From positions 158,022 through 222,021 of the forward strand of contig CAYFFG010000004.1 in NCBI GenBank assembly GCA_964342355.1: a stretch of 64,000 nt of DNA, given 5' to 3'. Source of the DNA: Hirschia sp964342355. Lineage in GTDB: Bacteria; Pseudomonadota; Alphaproteobacteria; Caulobacterales; Hyphomonadaceae. The translations under genes were made by a program, and so were the position numbers. The notes below the pieces were generated by a model. It saw nothing but the letters and a program-made list of their open reading frames with translations, was not told the DNA's origin and did not search any database. Position 1 is the first letter of the stretch; the number at the start of each line of letters is the position of its first letter. Below are positions 1-8,446 of the stretch, one piece after another.

Positions 1-745
1 GCGCAACACCAAACGCAGATGAGAATATGTTGGTCGTCGAATTGCGGTGGGTGCCAAGCGCGCCTTTGGGATCACCCGTCGTCCCGGACGTGTAAAAGAT
101 CGTCGCATAATCATCCGCGACCACTCGATCTTGTGGAATTTGTTTTTCAGGCAAAGACGGATAGTCGTTCGGCGCGCCGATAATGTCTTCCAGCTTAAGC
201 ACATCGCTTGGCAGCTCATTCATCGAGCGGGACACAATCGTTGTTTCCAAAGCATCCAGATGACGCACGCGCGGCGCGATTCTGTCCCAGCGCTGTTCGT
301 CACACACCAGAACTTTAGACCCGGAATTCTCCAGGCCGTAATTAAGTTCGTCTGTCTTCCACCATGCGTTTAAGGGGACGACGATGGCGCCAATGCATGT
401 CGCAGCAAAGAAGATAACAGGCCATTCCGGCAGATTAGCCATTGCAAGCGCAACACGATCACCTTTCTTGACGCCTTTGCTTTCAAGGAATGCTGCAAAA
501 TTGGCAGTCGCACGATAAAAACCCTCAAACGTCATTCTGTCGTCTTCATAGACGATGAACTCACACTCGCCGTGCGCACGGGAGTGCTCTGCCAGGGCTG
601 GCAAAGTTGCGACACAGTTCTTCCATACCCGCGTCTGCACACCGCGAATATCGATTGTATCCATTTCAAAATTTTCACCAGGCGCGCAGAGTGTGTCCTC
701 TATCTGCTGATTGGACATAGCGGGCCACTGGCCGGATTCCGACAT
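1..745 (-). CDS. Acyl-CoA synthetase (AMP-dependent ligase), N-terminal part only
   Basis: An open frame runs from an ATG at 745 to the left edge of the window, giving 248 residues of the N-terminal half of a class I adenylate-forming enzyme. Such enzymes activate a carboxylic acid with ATP and transfer it to CoA. The frame ends just after the ATP-binding P-loop motif YTSGTTGDPKGALGTHRN. An earlier segment (NLPEWPVIFFAATCIGAIVVPLN) is typical of the family, though the run is quoted here only to 20 residues: PEWPVIFFAATCIGAIVVPL. A strong ribosome site (AAGGGAGGAA, plus-strand 751-760) lies 5-6 bases before the start. The gene is divergent from the aldehyde dehydrogenase at 1125. Substrate cannot be told; a fatty acid is likely from the neighbouring thioesterase. 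Confidence 0.9.
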   Translation of the reverse strand, partial: MSESGQWPAMSNQQIEDTLCAPGENFEMDTIDIRGVQTRVWKNCVATLPALAEHSRAHGECEFIVYEDDRMTFEGFYRATANFAAFLESKGVKKGDRVALAMANLPEWPVIFFAATCIGAIVVPLNAWWKTDELNYGLENSGSKVLVCDEQRWDRIAPRVRHLDALETTIVSRSMNELPSDVLKLEDIIGAPNDYPSLPEKQIPQDRVVADDYATIFYTSGTTGDPKGALGTHRNSTTNIFSSAFGVA

Positions 746-859
746 ATGAGTTCCTCCCTTGAGTAATTTTTCGCTCTCGACCATCTGACGGGCCTTTGTG
801 AGAACAGAGGCTATATCGGAAGATACGCTCCGACAACTAGAAAGATCGTTCTAAAATGG

Positions 860-886
860 CTCAATGCCCACATTTCGGGTATTGAG
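860..886. promoter_or_regulatory. Inverted repeat in a divergent promoter region, candidate operator
   Basis: The 379-base interval 746-1124 separates the divergent acyl-CoA synthetase and aldehyde dehydrogenase genes and holds no gene I can support. It contains a 27-base inverted repeat, CTCAATGCCC-N7-GGGTATTGAG, with ten paired positions of which one is G-T. No T-tract follows on either strand, so it looks more like an operator than a terminator. The bound regulator is unknown. Confidence 0.4.
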
Positions 887-1124
887 TATGTTTTATCCGC
901 CCAACGCAATCAAAAGTGAACGCCAAAGGCTGAAATTTTGGAATTCCTCGTCGCCTGTCTCTTTTCTCACAAGCAAAATTGCGCATAAATACCCATGAAT
1001 GCGCAGCAAAAATATCTACAACAATATAGCTTGCGTAATTGAGGAAGGCACATCAAACACTTTTTTCTGCGATTTTAGGAGCCTTTTTACGCTCACTTTG
1101 CGGAATTTCATTGGGAGAAATAAA

Positions 1125-2525
1125 ATGTTCCGTATGCTTGTTAACGGTGAACTTATCTCGTCATCTCAAGCGCTTGACGTGGTTAATCCGGCCACTGGAA
1201 AGCCCTTTGCACAGGCGGCGCGCGCTGATCTGGACTTGCTTAATCATGCCGTCGCCGCCGCACGTGACGCTTTCCCGGCATGGTCAGCGCTCAGCTTTGA
1301 AGAGCGTGGCGAATACCTGCGTAAACTGGCTGCTGCAATCGAAGAAAAGAAAGAGGATTTCGCACGCACGCTCACCCAGGAACAAGGCAAACCTTACAAA
1401 CAGGCATTCGGCGAAACGCTTGGCGCAATCGGCACGCTGAAAGGCTGGTTTGTTATGTCCACGCCTTCCAAAACGCTGCGTGAAAACGAAAAAGAACGCG
1501 TCATCGAGCACTATACGCCACTCGGCGTTGTCGCCGCGATCACGCCATGGAACTTCCCATTGGTCATTGCGACGAGCAAGATCGGCCCTGCTCTGATCGC
1601 TGGCAACACTGTCGTCCTCAAGCCTGCGCCAACGACACCGCTGACAACTTTGATGATCGGCGAACTTGCCGCAGACATTCTACCCAAAGGTGTTCTCAAC
1701 ATTATTGCCGACGAAAACGAATTGGGCGGAGCGCTCAGCTCTCACCCGGATGTGGCAAAAGTCAGCTTCACCGGCTCCACCGCCACAGGCAAAAAGGTCA
1801 TGCACAGCGCCGCTGACAGCCTGAAACGCCTGACACTTGAGCTTGGCGGCAATGACGCAGCGATCCTCCTGGATGATGTTGATGTTGACGCAATTGCACC
1901 AAAACTCTTTGGCGCGGCGACATTGAACGCAGGTCAGGTCTGTCTTGCTGTTAAACGCGTTTATGCGCCACGCGAAAAATATGACCAGGTCTGTGACGCA
2001 CTCGCCAAACTGGCAAATGAAGCCGTCGTCGACTCCGGTGACAATCAGGGCGCACAGATCGGCCCAGTCCAAAACGCAATGCAGTTTGAGAAGCTCAAAG
2101 GCTTTCTGGAAGATGCCCGCCAAAACGGTAAAATCATCGCAGGCGGCGAAGCTATGGATCGTGACGGCTACTTTATCCGTCCAACAATCGTACGCGACGT
2201 ACCAGACGACGCACGCATCGTAAGAGAAGAACAGTTTGGCCCGATCCTTCCTGTTCTGGCCTATGACGACCTTGATGACGTGATCGCGCGCGCCAACGAC
2301 TCCGAATACGGTCTTGGCGGCTCCGTCTGGTCTTCAGACATCGACAGAGCGCAGGAAATCGCCATGAAGATCGACAGCGGCACAGTCTGGGTCAACAAAC
2401 ACATTGACCTTCCGTTCGACGTTCCATTTGGCGGCGCCAAACAGTCAGGTATTGGCCGCGAAAAAGGTCAGGTCGGACTGGAAGAGTTCACCCAACCGAA
2501 AATTGTGAACATCTCGCTCGCTTAA
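1125..2525 (+). CDS. NAD(P)-dependent aldehyde dehydrogenase (succinate-semialdehyde dehydrogenase-like)
   Basis: This 466-residue protein is a full-length member of the aldehyde dehydrogenase superfamily, oxidising an aldehyde to the acid with NAD(P)+. Seen in the sequence: TPWNFP with the oxyanion-hole Asn, FTGSTATGK in the cofactor-binding fold, LELGGNDA with the general-base Glu, NAGQVC with the catalytic Cys, and EEQFGPILPV near the C-terminus. The frame is open upstream to 999, but the ATG at 1125 is preceded by GGGAGAAA and begins at the usual family N-terminus, so I start there. The fold resembles the succinate-semialdehyde dehydrogenase branch, but substrate is not decided by sequence. 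It is divergent from an acyl-CoA synthetase and is followed by TesB. Confidence 0.9.
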   Translation: MFRMLVNGELISSSQALDVVNPATGKPFAQAARADLDLLNHAVAAARDAFPAWSALSFEERGEYLRKLAAAIEEKKEDFARTLTQEQGKPYKQAFGETLGAIGTLKGWFVMSTPSKTLRENEKERVIEHYTPLGVVAAITPWNFPLVIATSKIGPALIAGNTVVLKPAPTTPLTTLMIGELAADILPKGVLNIIADENELGGALSSHPDVAKVSFTGSTATGKKVMHSAADSLKRLTLELGGNDAAILLDDVDVDAIAPKLFGAATLNAGQVCLAVKRVYAPREKYDQVCDALAKLANEAVVDSGDNQGAQIGPVQNAMQFEKLKGFLEDARQNGKIIAGGEAMDRDGYFIRPTIVRDVPDDARIVREEQFGPILPVLAYDDLDDVIARANDSEYGLGGSVWSSDIDRAQEIAMKIDSGTVWVNKHIDLPFDVPFGGAKQSGIGREKGQVGLEEFTQPKIVNISLA

Positions 2526-2724
2526 AACAAAGTGAGGGTAACTTGCGTTTACCCTCTGATGTTCCAGATGTATCGTGGCGTCACGACACTGTGCGTGTCG
2601 TTGACGTTACGTGCTCTGGTATTTTCAATTCTGCACATGCAGAATAAGCAAGACTCAAAATACAAACGATACGCCTGCACACCGCTTGGTCTGCGCGACA
2701 CAAGACATTAGGAAACGCTCCAAA

Positions 2725-3654
2725 ATGGAAAACACAGATAAGTCAGCCGCTGAAACCAAACCACGTCGTCGCTTCACACCAGAAGAACTTGTGACAGGCC
2801 TGAAATACCTGCTGACCACCGAAAAACTCGAAGACAACCGCTTCAAGGGCGCAGCCATGGGCAAACCCGGCAAGCCAACGCGTCAACGCGCATTTGGCGG
2901 CCAGGTCATCGCGCAGGGCGTCAACGCAGCAATGGCGACCATAGAAGACAACAAAACTATCCACTCGCTGCACGCCTATTTCATGCGTCCAGGCGATGAC
3001 GGCCAGCCTATCGAATACGCCATCGACCGGGATTTTGACGGTCGCTCATTTTCCAACAGACGCGTCACCGCGATCCAGGAAGGCAAGCCAATCCTGACAA
3101 TGGCGACATCTTTCCAAATTCAGGAAGACGGCTTCACGCACCAGACTGACATGCCGGATGTGCCGCCACCTGAAGATCTAAAAACCGACGCAGAGCACCT
3201 TCAGGAAAACATCGACAAAATACCCGAGCACATTCGCCGTTTCATCACACGCCAGCGCCCGGTGGAATTGCGTCCGACAAAATTCTCAATGCCAGACGCA
3301 CCTGAAAAACGCGCACCTCTGCAACATACATGGTTTCGTTTGCCAGCGCCCGTTGAAGCCGATCAGAACATGCACCGCGCCATGTTGGCCTTTACCTCGG
3401 ACATGGGCATTCTTGCAGCGTCCATGCTGCCTCATGGTGTCAACTGGTGGACAAAGAGCATGCAGGTCGCCAGCCTGGATCACGCCGTGTGGTTTCACGA
3501 GGACATCAACATGAACGAATGGATGCTGTACGTCATGGAAAGCCCCTGGGCGGGACATGCGCGCGGCATGACACGCGGTACGATCTTTACGCGTGACGGC
3601 CGACTTGTGGCGTCAGTCAGTCAGGAAGGTCTGACCCGCCAGCACAAAACCTGA
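2725..3654 (+). CDS. tesB: Acyl-CoA thioesterase II
   Basis: TesB-type double-hotdog thioesterase of 309 residues that hydrolyses acyl-CoA to free acid and CoA. The N-terminal hotdog shows AFGGQVIAQ and HAYFMRPGD with DFDGRSFSNRRV; the C-terminal half shows LDHAVWFH, TRGTIFTRDG and VASVSQEGL, which carry the Asp, Thr and Gln of the known E. coli TesB catalytic triad. E. coli TesB has 286 residues, so the length fits. The frame is open from 2611, but the ATG at 2725 has AGGAAACG eight bases upstream and I use it. It lies 199 bases after the aldehyde dehydrogenase. Acyl-CoA synthetase and thioesterase in one neighbourhood suggest acyl-CoA turnover (inference). Confidence 0.93.
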   Translation: MENTDKSAAETKPRRRFTPEELVTGLKYLLTTEKLEDNRFKGAAMGKPGKPTRQRAFGGQVIAQGVNAAMATIEDNKTIHSLHAYFMRPGDDGQPIEYAIDRDFDGRSFSNRRVTAIQEGKPILTMATSFQIQEDGFTHQTDMPDVPPPEDLKTDAEHLQENIDKIPEHIRRFITRQRPVELRPTKFSMPDAPEKRAPLQHTWFRLPAPVEADQNMHRAMLAFTSDMGILAASMLPHGVNWWTKSMQVASLDHAVWFHEDINMNEWMLYVMESPWAGHARGMTRGTIFTRDGRLVASVSQEGLTRQHKT

Positions 3655-3686
3655 CGCGGCGTTATTTTTTGAACCTATATACATTA

Positions 3687-3720
3687 CAGTCAGCGATCAC
3701 AGTTTCGTGAACACTGACTG
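3687..3720. repeat. Interrupted inverted repeat upstream of the YceI cluster
   Basis: CAGTCAG at 3687-3693 pairs with CTGACTG at 3714-3720, and TCAC at 3697-3700 pairs with GTGA at 3707-3710 around the same centre. It lies 33 bases after tesB and 62 bases before the first yceI-like gene. No T-run follows, so a factor-independent terminator is unlikely; an operator or a processed hairpin is possible. Confidence 0.35.
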
Positions 3721-3782
3721 CATAGTGCTGCCCAAATTCGTGACTAGCTTAACTGAACCAATCACTCTGGGAGCAAACAATC

Positions 3783-4448
3783 ATGTTGAAATCCACCGTC
3801 GCGGCACTTGCCAGCGCCTCTTTTCTTGCGCTTGGCGCGACAGCTCACGCTGGCGACCATAAAGAAGCAAAAGTCGATGCAGAAAAAGTTGCAGCCCAAC
3901 TCGCAGAAACAGCTAAAGGCACTTATTCCGTTGATAAAACCCACGCTTTTCTTTTTTGGAAAGTGAGCCATTTCGGTCTTTCAACTTACACAGCCAAATT
4001 CACGGACTGGGATGCGACAATCGACTTTGATCCGGCCAACCCAGCCGCCTCCTCCGTCACTGCTTCCATCAACCCGACAGCTGTTCAGACTGACCACCCG
4101 TCACAAGCTGAAAAATGGCACGGTGAACTTGCTAACGACTTTTTCAAAGCTGAAGAGTTTCCCGCCATCACGTTCAAATCCACCAGCGTGGAAACAACGG
4201 GTCCAAACACAGGTAAAGTCACCGGCGACCTGACTTTCCTCGGTGTCACCAAGCCAATCACACTAAAAGTGAAATACAATGGTGTTGGCAACGTTCCTTG
4301 GTATGGCGAGCGCGACATCATCGGATTTGACGCGAAAGCGAAAATCAAACGTTCAGACTTCGGCCTCACCCGCATGATCGACAATGGCATCGGCGATGAA
4401 GTCACCATCGTGATTTCCGGTGAGTTCCTTCAGGACGAAGCTGAATAA
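3783..4448 (+). CDS. YceI family protein, periplasmic
   Basis: A 221-residue secreted protein with a cleavable signal peptide (hydrophobic residues 8-22, ATAHA before the mature part). From about residue 46 it holds one YceI domain: GTYSVDKTHAFLFWKVSHFG, ASINPTAVQTDHP, FPAITFKSTSV and GDLTFLGVTKPITLKV are hallmark stretches. YceI proteins are lipocalin-like beta-barrels; family members bind polyisoprenoid lipids such as ubiquinone. The ATG has GGGAGCAAAC just upstream. This is the first of three YceI-containing genes in line, and it has its own terminator at 4463. Role inferred: carrying or protecting an isoprenoid in the periplasm. Confidence 0.93.
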   Translation: MLKSTVAALASASFLALGATAHAGDHKEAKVDAEKVAAQLAETAKGTYSVDKTHAFLFWKVSHFGLSTYTAKFTDWDATIDFDPANPAASSVTASINPTAVQTDHPSQAEKWHGELANDFFKAEEFPAITFKSTSVETTGPNTGKVTGDLTFLGVTKPITLKVKYNGVGNVPWYGERDIIGFDAKAKIKRSDFGLTRMIDNGIGDEVTIVISGEFLQDEAE

Positions 4449-4462
4449 AGCTGAAATAATAT

Positions 4463-4494
4463 AAAGAGCCCGGTCAAAGGCTGGGCTCTTTTTT
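4463..4494 (+). terminator. Rho-independent terminator after the first YceI gene
   Basis: AAAGAGCCC pairs with GGGCTCTTT around a short loop (G-T and G-C pairs extend the stem), followed by a run of six T. It separates the first YceI gene from the second, so the two can be transcribed at different levels. Confidence 0.85.
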
Positions 4495-4526
4495 CAGCAA
4501 ATCAATTGCTTGTGGAAATAATCAAT

Positions 4527-5159
4527 ATGCGCGCACCGCTTAGACAGAGCCTGTTCGGGCTAGCACTTTCACTTGGGCTTTCTGCTTGCGCGACAGCGCC
4601 GGCGAAACAATCATTTGCTGCAGTAGAAGCTGGAGATTATTCGCTCGATAAATCCCATGCTTCATTGATTTTTCAAGTCAAACACATGGGCCTTTCATGG
4701 TACACGATGCGGTTTGACGATTTCGACGCCAGCTTGAATTTCGACAAGGAAAATCCAGAAAACTCCACAGTCTCTGCTGTCATCAACCCACGTTCCATCA
4801 ACGCCAACCATCCTACAAAAGATGATTGGGACGAGGAGCTGGCAATGGACGAACGCTTTTTGCTAGCTGGGCAGTTTCCGGACATTGTTTTCAAATCCAC
4901 AACGATTGAGCGCACAGGTGAATTTACTGGGATCATGACTGGCGACCTCACTTTGCTAGGCGTCACAAAACCCGTTTCAATGGATGTCACCTTTAATGGC
5001 GCAAACACACCGCCTTGGGCGCCGGGAAAAACCTATGTCGGGTTTTCAGCAGAAGGTAACTTCGATCGTACTGATTTTGGCATGACATCCATGGCGCCAA
5101 ATCCTGTCAGCGCTGAAGTGCGTTTTCAGATTGAAGTTGAATTTGCCGAAGGCGGCTAA
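4527..5159 (+). CDS. YceI family lipoprotein
   Basis: A 210-residue YceI-domain protein with a lipoprotein signal: basic start MRAPLRQS, hydrophobic stretch, and lipobox LSAC at about residues 19-22. After processing it would be lipid-anchored, most likely in the outer membrane. The YceI domain begins at YSLDKSHASLIFQVKHMGLS and includes INPRSINANHP, FPDIVFKSTTIERTG and GDLTLLGVTKPVSMDV, so it is a paralogue of the upstream gene. The frame is open from a TTG at 4506, but only the ATG at 4527 gives a clean signal peptide; the ribosome site is weak (TGGAAA). It sits 128 bases before the cytochrome b561-YceI fusion. Confidence 0.92.
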   Translation: MRAPLRQSLFGLALSLGLSACATAPAKQSFAAVEAGDYSLDKSHASLIFQVKHMGLSWYTMRFDDFDASLNFDKENPENSTVSAVINPRSINANHPTKDDWDEELAMDERFLLAGQFPDIVFKSTTIERTGEFTGIMTGDLTLLGVTKPVSMDVTFNGANTPPWAPGKTYVGFSAEGNFDRTDFGMTSMAPNPVSAEVRFQIEVEFAEGG

Positions 5160-5287
5160 AGCAAAAGCCAATTGCGCTGTGTGCAATTGGCGACAATGTG
5201 TTTGTCGCGTAATGAGTTTCAAACCACTGCAACAAACATTGCCCATAAGAACCACCAGAACACCGACCGGTATGGAGTTGTCCTCTC

Positions 5288-6523
5288 ATGACCTTGCTGA
5301 AACACCGCTACACTGCCGTCGCTATCGCACTGCATTGGGTTATCGCTCTGGCAATCATCGGCATGATCGGGCTTGGCTGGTATATGGGCGACCTGCCAAA
5401 TGACGCCCCCAACAAAGGCGCGCTTTTCCAGCTTCACAAATCTATTGGGATATCCATCTTCGTTTTGACGCTAATGCGCATCTTCTGGCGCCTGATGAAC
5501 CGCCCGCCAGAAGAGCCGCCAATGCCACACCTGCAGAAGATAATTTCCAACTGGGTGCATGTGCTTTTCTACGCGCTGATGGTGCTGATGCCGCTCACCG
5601 GTTGGATACTGGTGTCCGCCTCACAGCGCGGCTTACCCACAATCTTGTTCAACGTCTTAGAATGGCCCCACATCGCTCCTCTGGCGCAATTGTCGTCCGA
5701 CACAAAAGAGATGCTTTTTCCATTCCTGGAGAACGCTCACTCCAAGCTGGCCTGGGTCGCAATCGTATTACTCGCGCTCCACGTTGTTGGCGCGCTCAAG
5801 CACCAATTTATAGACAAGGATGGACTCATGGCGCGCATGTTACCTGGCCTGTTTGGCCGCACAGATGGCCCTCAACAATCAGGACGCGGCGGGCTCGTCG
5901 CCTTTGGCGGCGCACTGGCGGTGTTTGCAGTCATCGTGGGTATTGGCATGATCCCGAGCAACGCTGAAACACCTGTTGAAGAGGTCGCGGACGTCTCTGA
6001 GCCGGTTGAAGAAAAACTTGTCGTCACTCCCAACTGGGCGATCGACATGGAAAACAGCAAGATCGGCTTTTCTGGCATCTACAACAAAAAGCCATTCGAA
6101 GGCGTGTTCAACGAATGGGATGCTAGAATCCAGTATAATCCTGATGCGCCCGCCAAGGCGGCGATCATCGTCACCGTCAAGACGGCGACAGCTGAAACGG
6201 GTGATACTTATTCAGACAAATCCCTTCATGGCGCTGACTTTTTCAATACGAACGAGTTTCCTGAAGCTGTCTTTGAGGCAAAAGGCGTTTTCGTTGTGGA
6301 CGACCACCTGGAATTGACTGGCGTGCTTGCCCTTAAAGGCGAAGACTATCCTGTGCGTATGCCCTTTAATCTGGACATCACAGATGGTAAGGCAGTCATG
6401 ACGTCATCATTTGCGATGAACCGATTGGCGCTGGGGTTGGGCGAAGACAACGACCCAAACGCCGAATGGATCTCTGAGGACATTCAGATGGACATTCAGG
6501 TTCAGGCGACACGCACCAACTAA
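5288..6523 (+). CDS. Cytochrome b561 fused to a C-terminal YceI domain
   Basis: A 411-residue fusion. Residues 1-180 form a four-helix prokaryotic cytochrome b561 (CybB type) with candidate haem ligands in KHRYTAVAIALHW, QLHKSIG and the late helix ALHVVGALKHQF. A further membrane helix lies near residues 197-217, then a short Glu/Val-rich linker. A YceI domain runs from about residue 245 (WAIDMENSKIGFSGIY) to the end, where LTGVLALKGEDYPVRMPF matches the family core. The cytochrome would sit in the inner membrane and pass electrons to or from quinone, with the YceI part outside. In E. coli these are separate adjacent genes (yceJ, yceI), so the fusion supports a shared job. Start chosen at the ATG preceded by GGAG. 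Confidence 0.93.
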   Translation: MTLLKHRYTAVAIALHWVIALAIIGMIGLGWYMGDLPNDAPNKGALFQLHKSIGISIFVLTLMRIFWRLMNRPPEEPPMPHLQKIISNWVHVLFYALMVLMPLTGWILVSASQRGLPTILFNVLEWPHIAPLAQLSSDTKEMLFPFLENAHSKLAWVAIVLLALHVVGALKHQFIDKDGLMARMLPGLFGRTDGPQQSGRGGLVAFGGALAVFAVIVGIGMIPSNAETPVEEVADVSEPVEEKLVVTPNWAIDMENSKIGFSGIYNKKPFEGVFNEWDARIQYNPDAPAKAAIIVTVKTATAETGDTYSDKSLHGADFFNTNEFPEAVFEAKGVFVVDDHLELTGVLALKGEDYPVRMPFNLDITDGKAVMTSSFAMNRLALGLGEDNDPNAEWISEDIQMDIQVQATRTN

Positions 6524-6534
6524 GAAAGCCTCTT

Positions 6535-7479
6535 ATGGCAACGAAAGAAGCAGGACGCATCGCGCCGCCTGATCATCAGGTTATGACACAGGCGGCGGAT
6601 ATCATCCGCCGTGGCGGGCTGGTGTCTATTCCAACGGAAACAGTCTACGGGTTGGCGGCGGACGCTACCAATGGCGAAGCCGTCGCGCGTATTTACGCCG
6701 CCAAAGACCGCCCTAACTTTAACCCGTTGATCAGCCACATCTCTGACCTGAACATGGCCAGAAGGTTAGCGGTATTTTCCCCCATGGCGGAACAGCTCGC
6801 TGAGGCGTTCTGGCCTGGTCCGCTCACATTGGTTCTGCCAAAAGCTGAGCGTTGTCCTGTGAGCGACCTTGTCACCGCAGGGCTGGGCTCGATTGCTGTG
6901 CGCATGCCAGACCACCCTGTCGCGCTCGGCCTAATCCGGGCATGTGAATGCCCGTTAGCAGCGCCATCTGCGAACCCCTCAGAAACGCTCTCCCCCACGA
7001 CGGCGCAACATGTTGCAGATGGTTTGGGGAATAAGGTCGAGCTCATACTTGATGGCGGGCCATGCCGCTCTGGCCTTGAATCAACGGTTGTGTCTTTAGC
7101 TGGCGATACGCCAGCTCTCTTGCGCCCCGGGGCGCTGGAACGTGAAAAACTGGAAGAAATCTGCGGCCCATTGGCAGCGCCCGGCGATGAGATAGCAAGT
7201 CCGGGCATGCTCAAAAAACATTATTCGCCTGCCGCCAGTTTACGCTTAAATGCGGAACGCGCAGATCCGGACGAAGCTTACCTTGCATTTGGAGAAGTCG
7301 GTTTCAAACATGAAGCCAATCTCTCACCTTCAGGCGATTTGATCGAAGCAGCGGCCAACCTCTTTTCCATGCTGCGCATTCTGGATATGCGGTTTGATCG
7401 CATCGCTATTGCGCCCATCCCGCATGAAGGCCTTGGCGAAGCCATTAATGACCGTTTGACCCGCGCTGCAGTTGAATAA
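6535..7479 (+). CDS. sua5: L-threonylcarbamoyladenylate synthase (Sua5/YrdC type)
   Basis: A 314-residue Sua5-type enzyme that makes threonylcarbamoyl-AMP from threonine, bicarbonate and ATP for the t6A37 modification of ANN-decoding tRNAs in the cytoplasm. The YrdC domain occupies residues 1-200, with IPTETVYGLAADA, AAKDRPNFNPLISH and ESTVVSLAGDTPALLRPG. The linker motif SPGMLKKHYSPAASL leads into the C-terminal Sua5 domain, so it is the long version rather than short TsaC. It begins 11 bases after the cytochrome fusion and may be co-transcribed with it, although the functions are not obviously linked. Confidence 0.93.
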   Translation: MATKEAGRIAPPDHQVMTQAADIIRRGGLVSIPTETVYGLAADATNGEAVARIYAAKDRPNFNPLISHISDLNMARRLAVFSPMAEQLAEAFWPGPLTLVLPKAERCPVSDLVTAGLGSIAVRMPDHPVALGLIRACECPLAAPSANPSETLSPTTAQHVADGLGNKVELILDGGPCRSGLESTVVSLAGDTPALLRPGALEREKLEEICGPLAAPGDEIASPGMLKKHYSPAASLRLNAERADPDEAYLAFGEVGFKHEANLSPSGDLIEAAANLFSMLRILDMRFDRIAIAPIPHEGLGEAINDRLTRAAVE

Positions 7480-7588
7480 GCGCTTGTCGCTTTTACGCCC
7501 TGTCTTTGCCTGATTTGGAAAACAACGTGGTTGACGCAGACCAAGGTCTGAGCGCACCTCTTATGAGACAAATGGCTGGAGCGGGCTT

Positions 7589-8446
7589 ATGCGTTTATTA
7601 TCGACACTCTTTGCACTCATCGCAGTCGCACTGATCGGGATATATATCTGGCTGCGATACGATGCGTTGATGGCCAATATTTTCATTGCGCCTCCCGAGG
7701 GCGCTCAAACAGAGGAGGCTCTTAACACAGAAGCGCCTCCGCCCCCCGCCGAAGCGATCGTGGAAGACGCGCAGCATGAAACAGAAGAGCCATTCGCAAA
7801 GCGCGCCAGCTCACCTGATGGGGGCCCATCACGAGCTTTGCGCGAAGCGCTCAGCGGCGGCGGCGGCGGCGCGTTTAGCACAGAAAGTGTCGCTCAACCA
7901 CAATCCCTTCAACCCACTGAGGACGACCTTGCATCACAGTTTGAGTCCCGTCCGATCGCTTATAATCGCCCCCCATCTGTCTTAGCGCTCAATCGCCCTG
8001 TGGACGTCTCTCTGGTGATCGACGCCACCGACAAGGCTGCGCCTGAAGACGCATTAGAAGGGTTTGCTGGCGAAATCGTCACGCGCGACGTTGAGCTGTC
8101 TGACCAGGTATCAGCTCAACTCACGGGCGCTGCATTTGACATTGAACTATTGTCTGTTGAGCGCCAACAGCTTTCCAAACGTGTTCAAAACCGATGGCAA
8201 TGGCGTGTGACGCCAATTGAGACTGGCGAACATGTTCTGGTGCTGGAAATCTTTGGTTACGCCAGTAACACCGCCGCGGCTGAGCCGCTGGACGCCTATA
8301 CAGATCGCATATCAGTTGAGGTCAAACAGCTCGACAAACTCATCGGACTTGCACGCGCCTATGAGCCGGTGATCGGTATCGCAGCAGGTATCGCGGGACT
8401 TTTTTCAGCTTTCTTTGCAATCATGCGTCGACGCAAAAAGACTTAG
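7589..8446 (+). CDS. Membrane protein of unknown function with N- and C-terminal helices
   Basis: A 285-residue protein I do not recognise. An N-terminal membrane helix (about residues 4-23) is followed by a low-complexity Pro/Glu/Ala-rich stretch and a five-glycine run near residue 92. A predicted beta-rich region spans about residues 125-240 (PVDVSLVIDATD through WQWRVTPIETGEHVLVLEIF). A second helix near residues 255-280 is followed by a basic tail MRRRKKT. This topology would place the central domain outside the cytoplasm. The stop codon overlaps the convergent yaaA stop by four bases. A poor ribosome site (GGAGCGGGCTT) precedes the ATG. Confidence 0.8.
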   Translation: MRLLSTLFALIAVALIGIYIWLRYDALMANIFIAPPEGAQTEEALNTEAPPPPAEAIVEDAQHETEEPFAKRASSPDGGPSRALREALSGGGGGAFSTESVAQPQSLQPTEDDLASQFESRPIAYNRPPSVLALNRPVDVSLVIDATDKAAPEDALEGFAGEIVTRDVELSDQVSAQLTGAAFDIELLSVERQQLSKRVQNRWQWRVTPIETGEHVLVLEIFGYASNTAAAEPLDAYTDRISVEVKQLDKLIGLARAYEPVIGIAAGIAGLFSAFFAIMRRRKKT

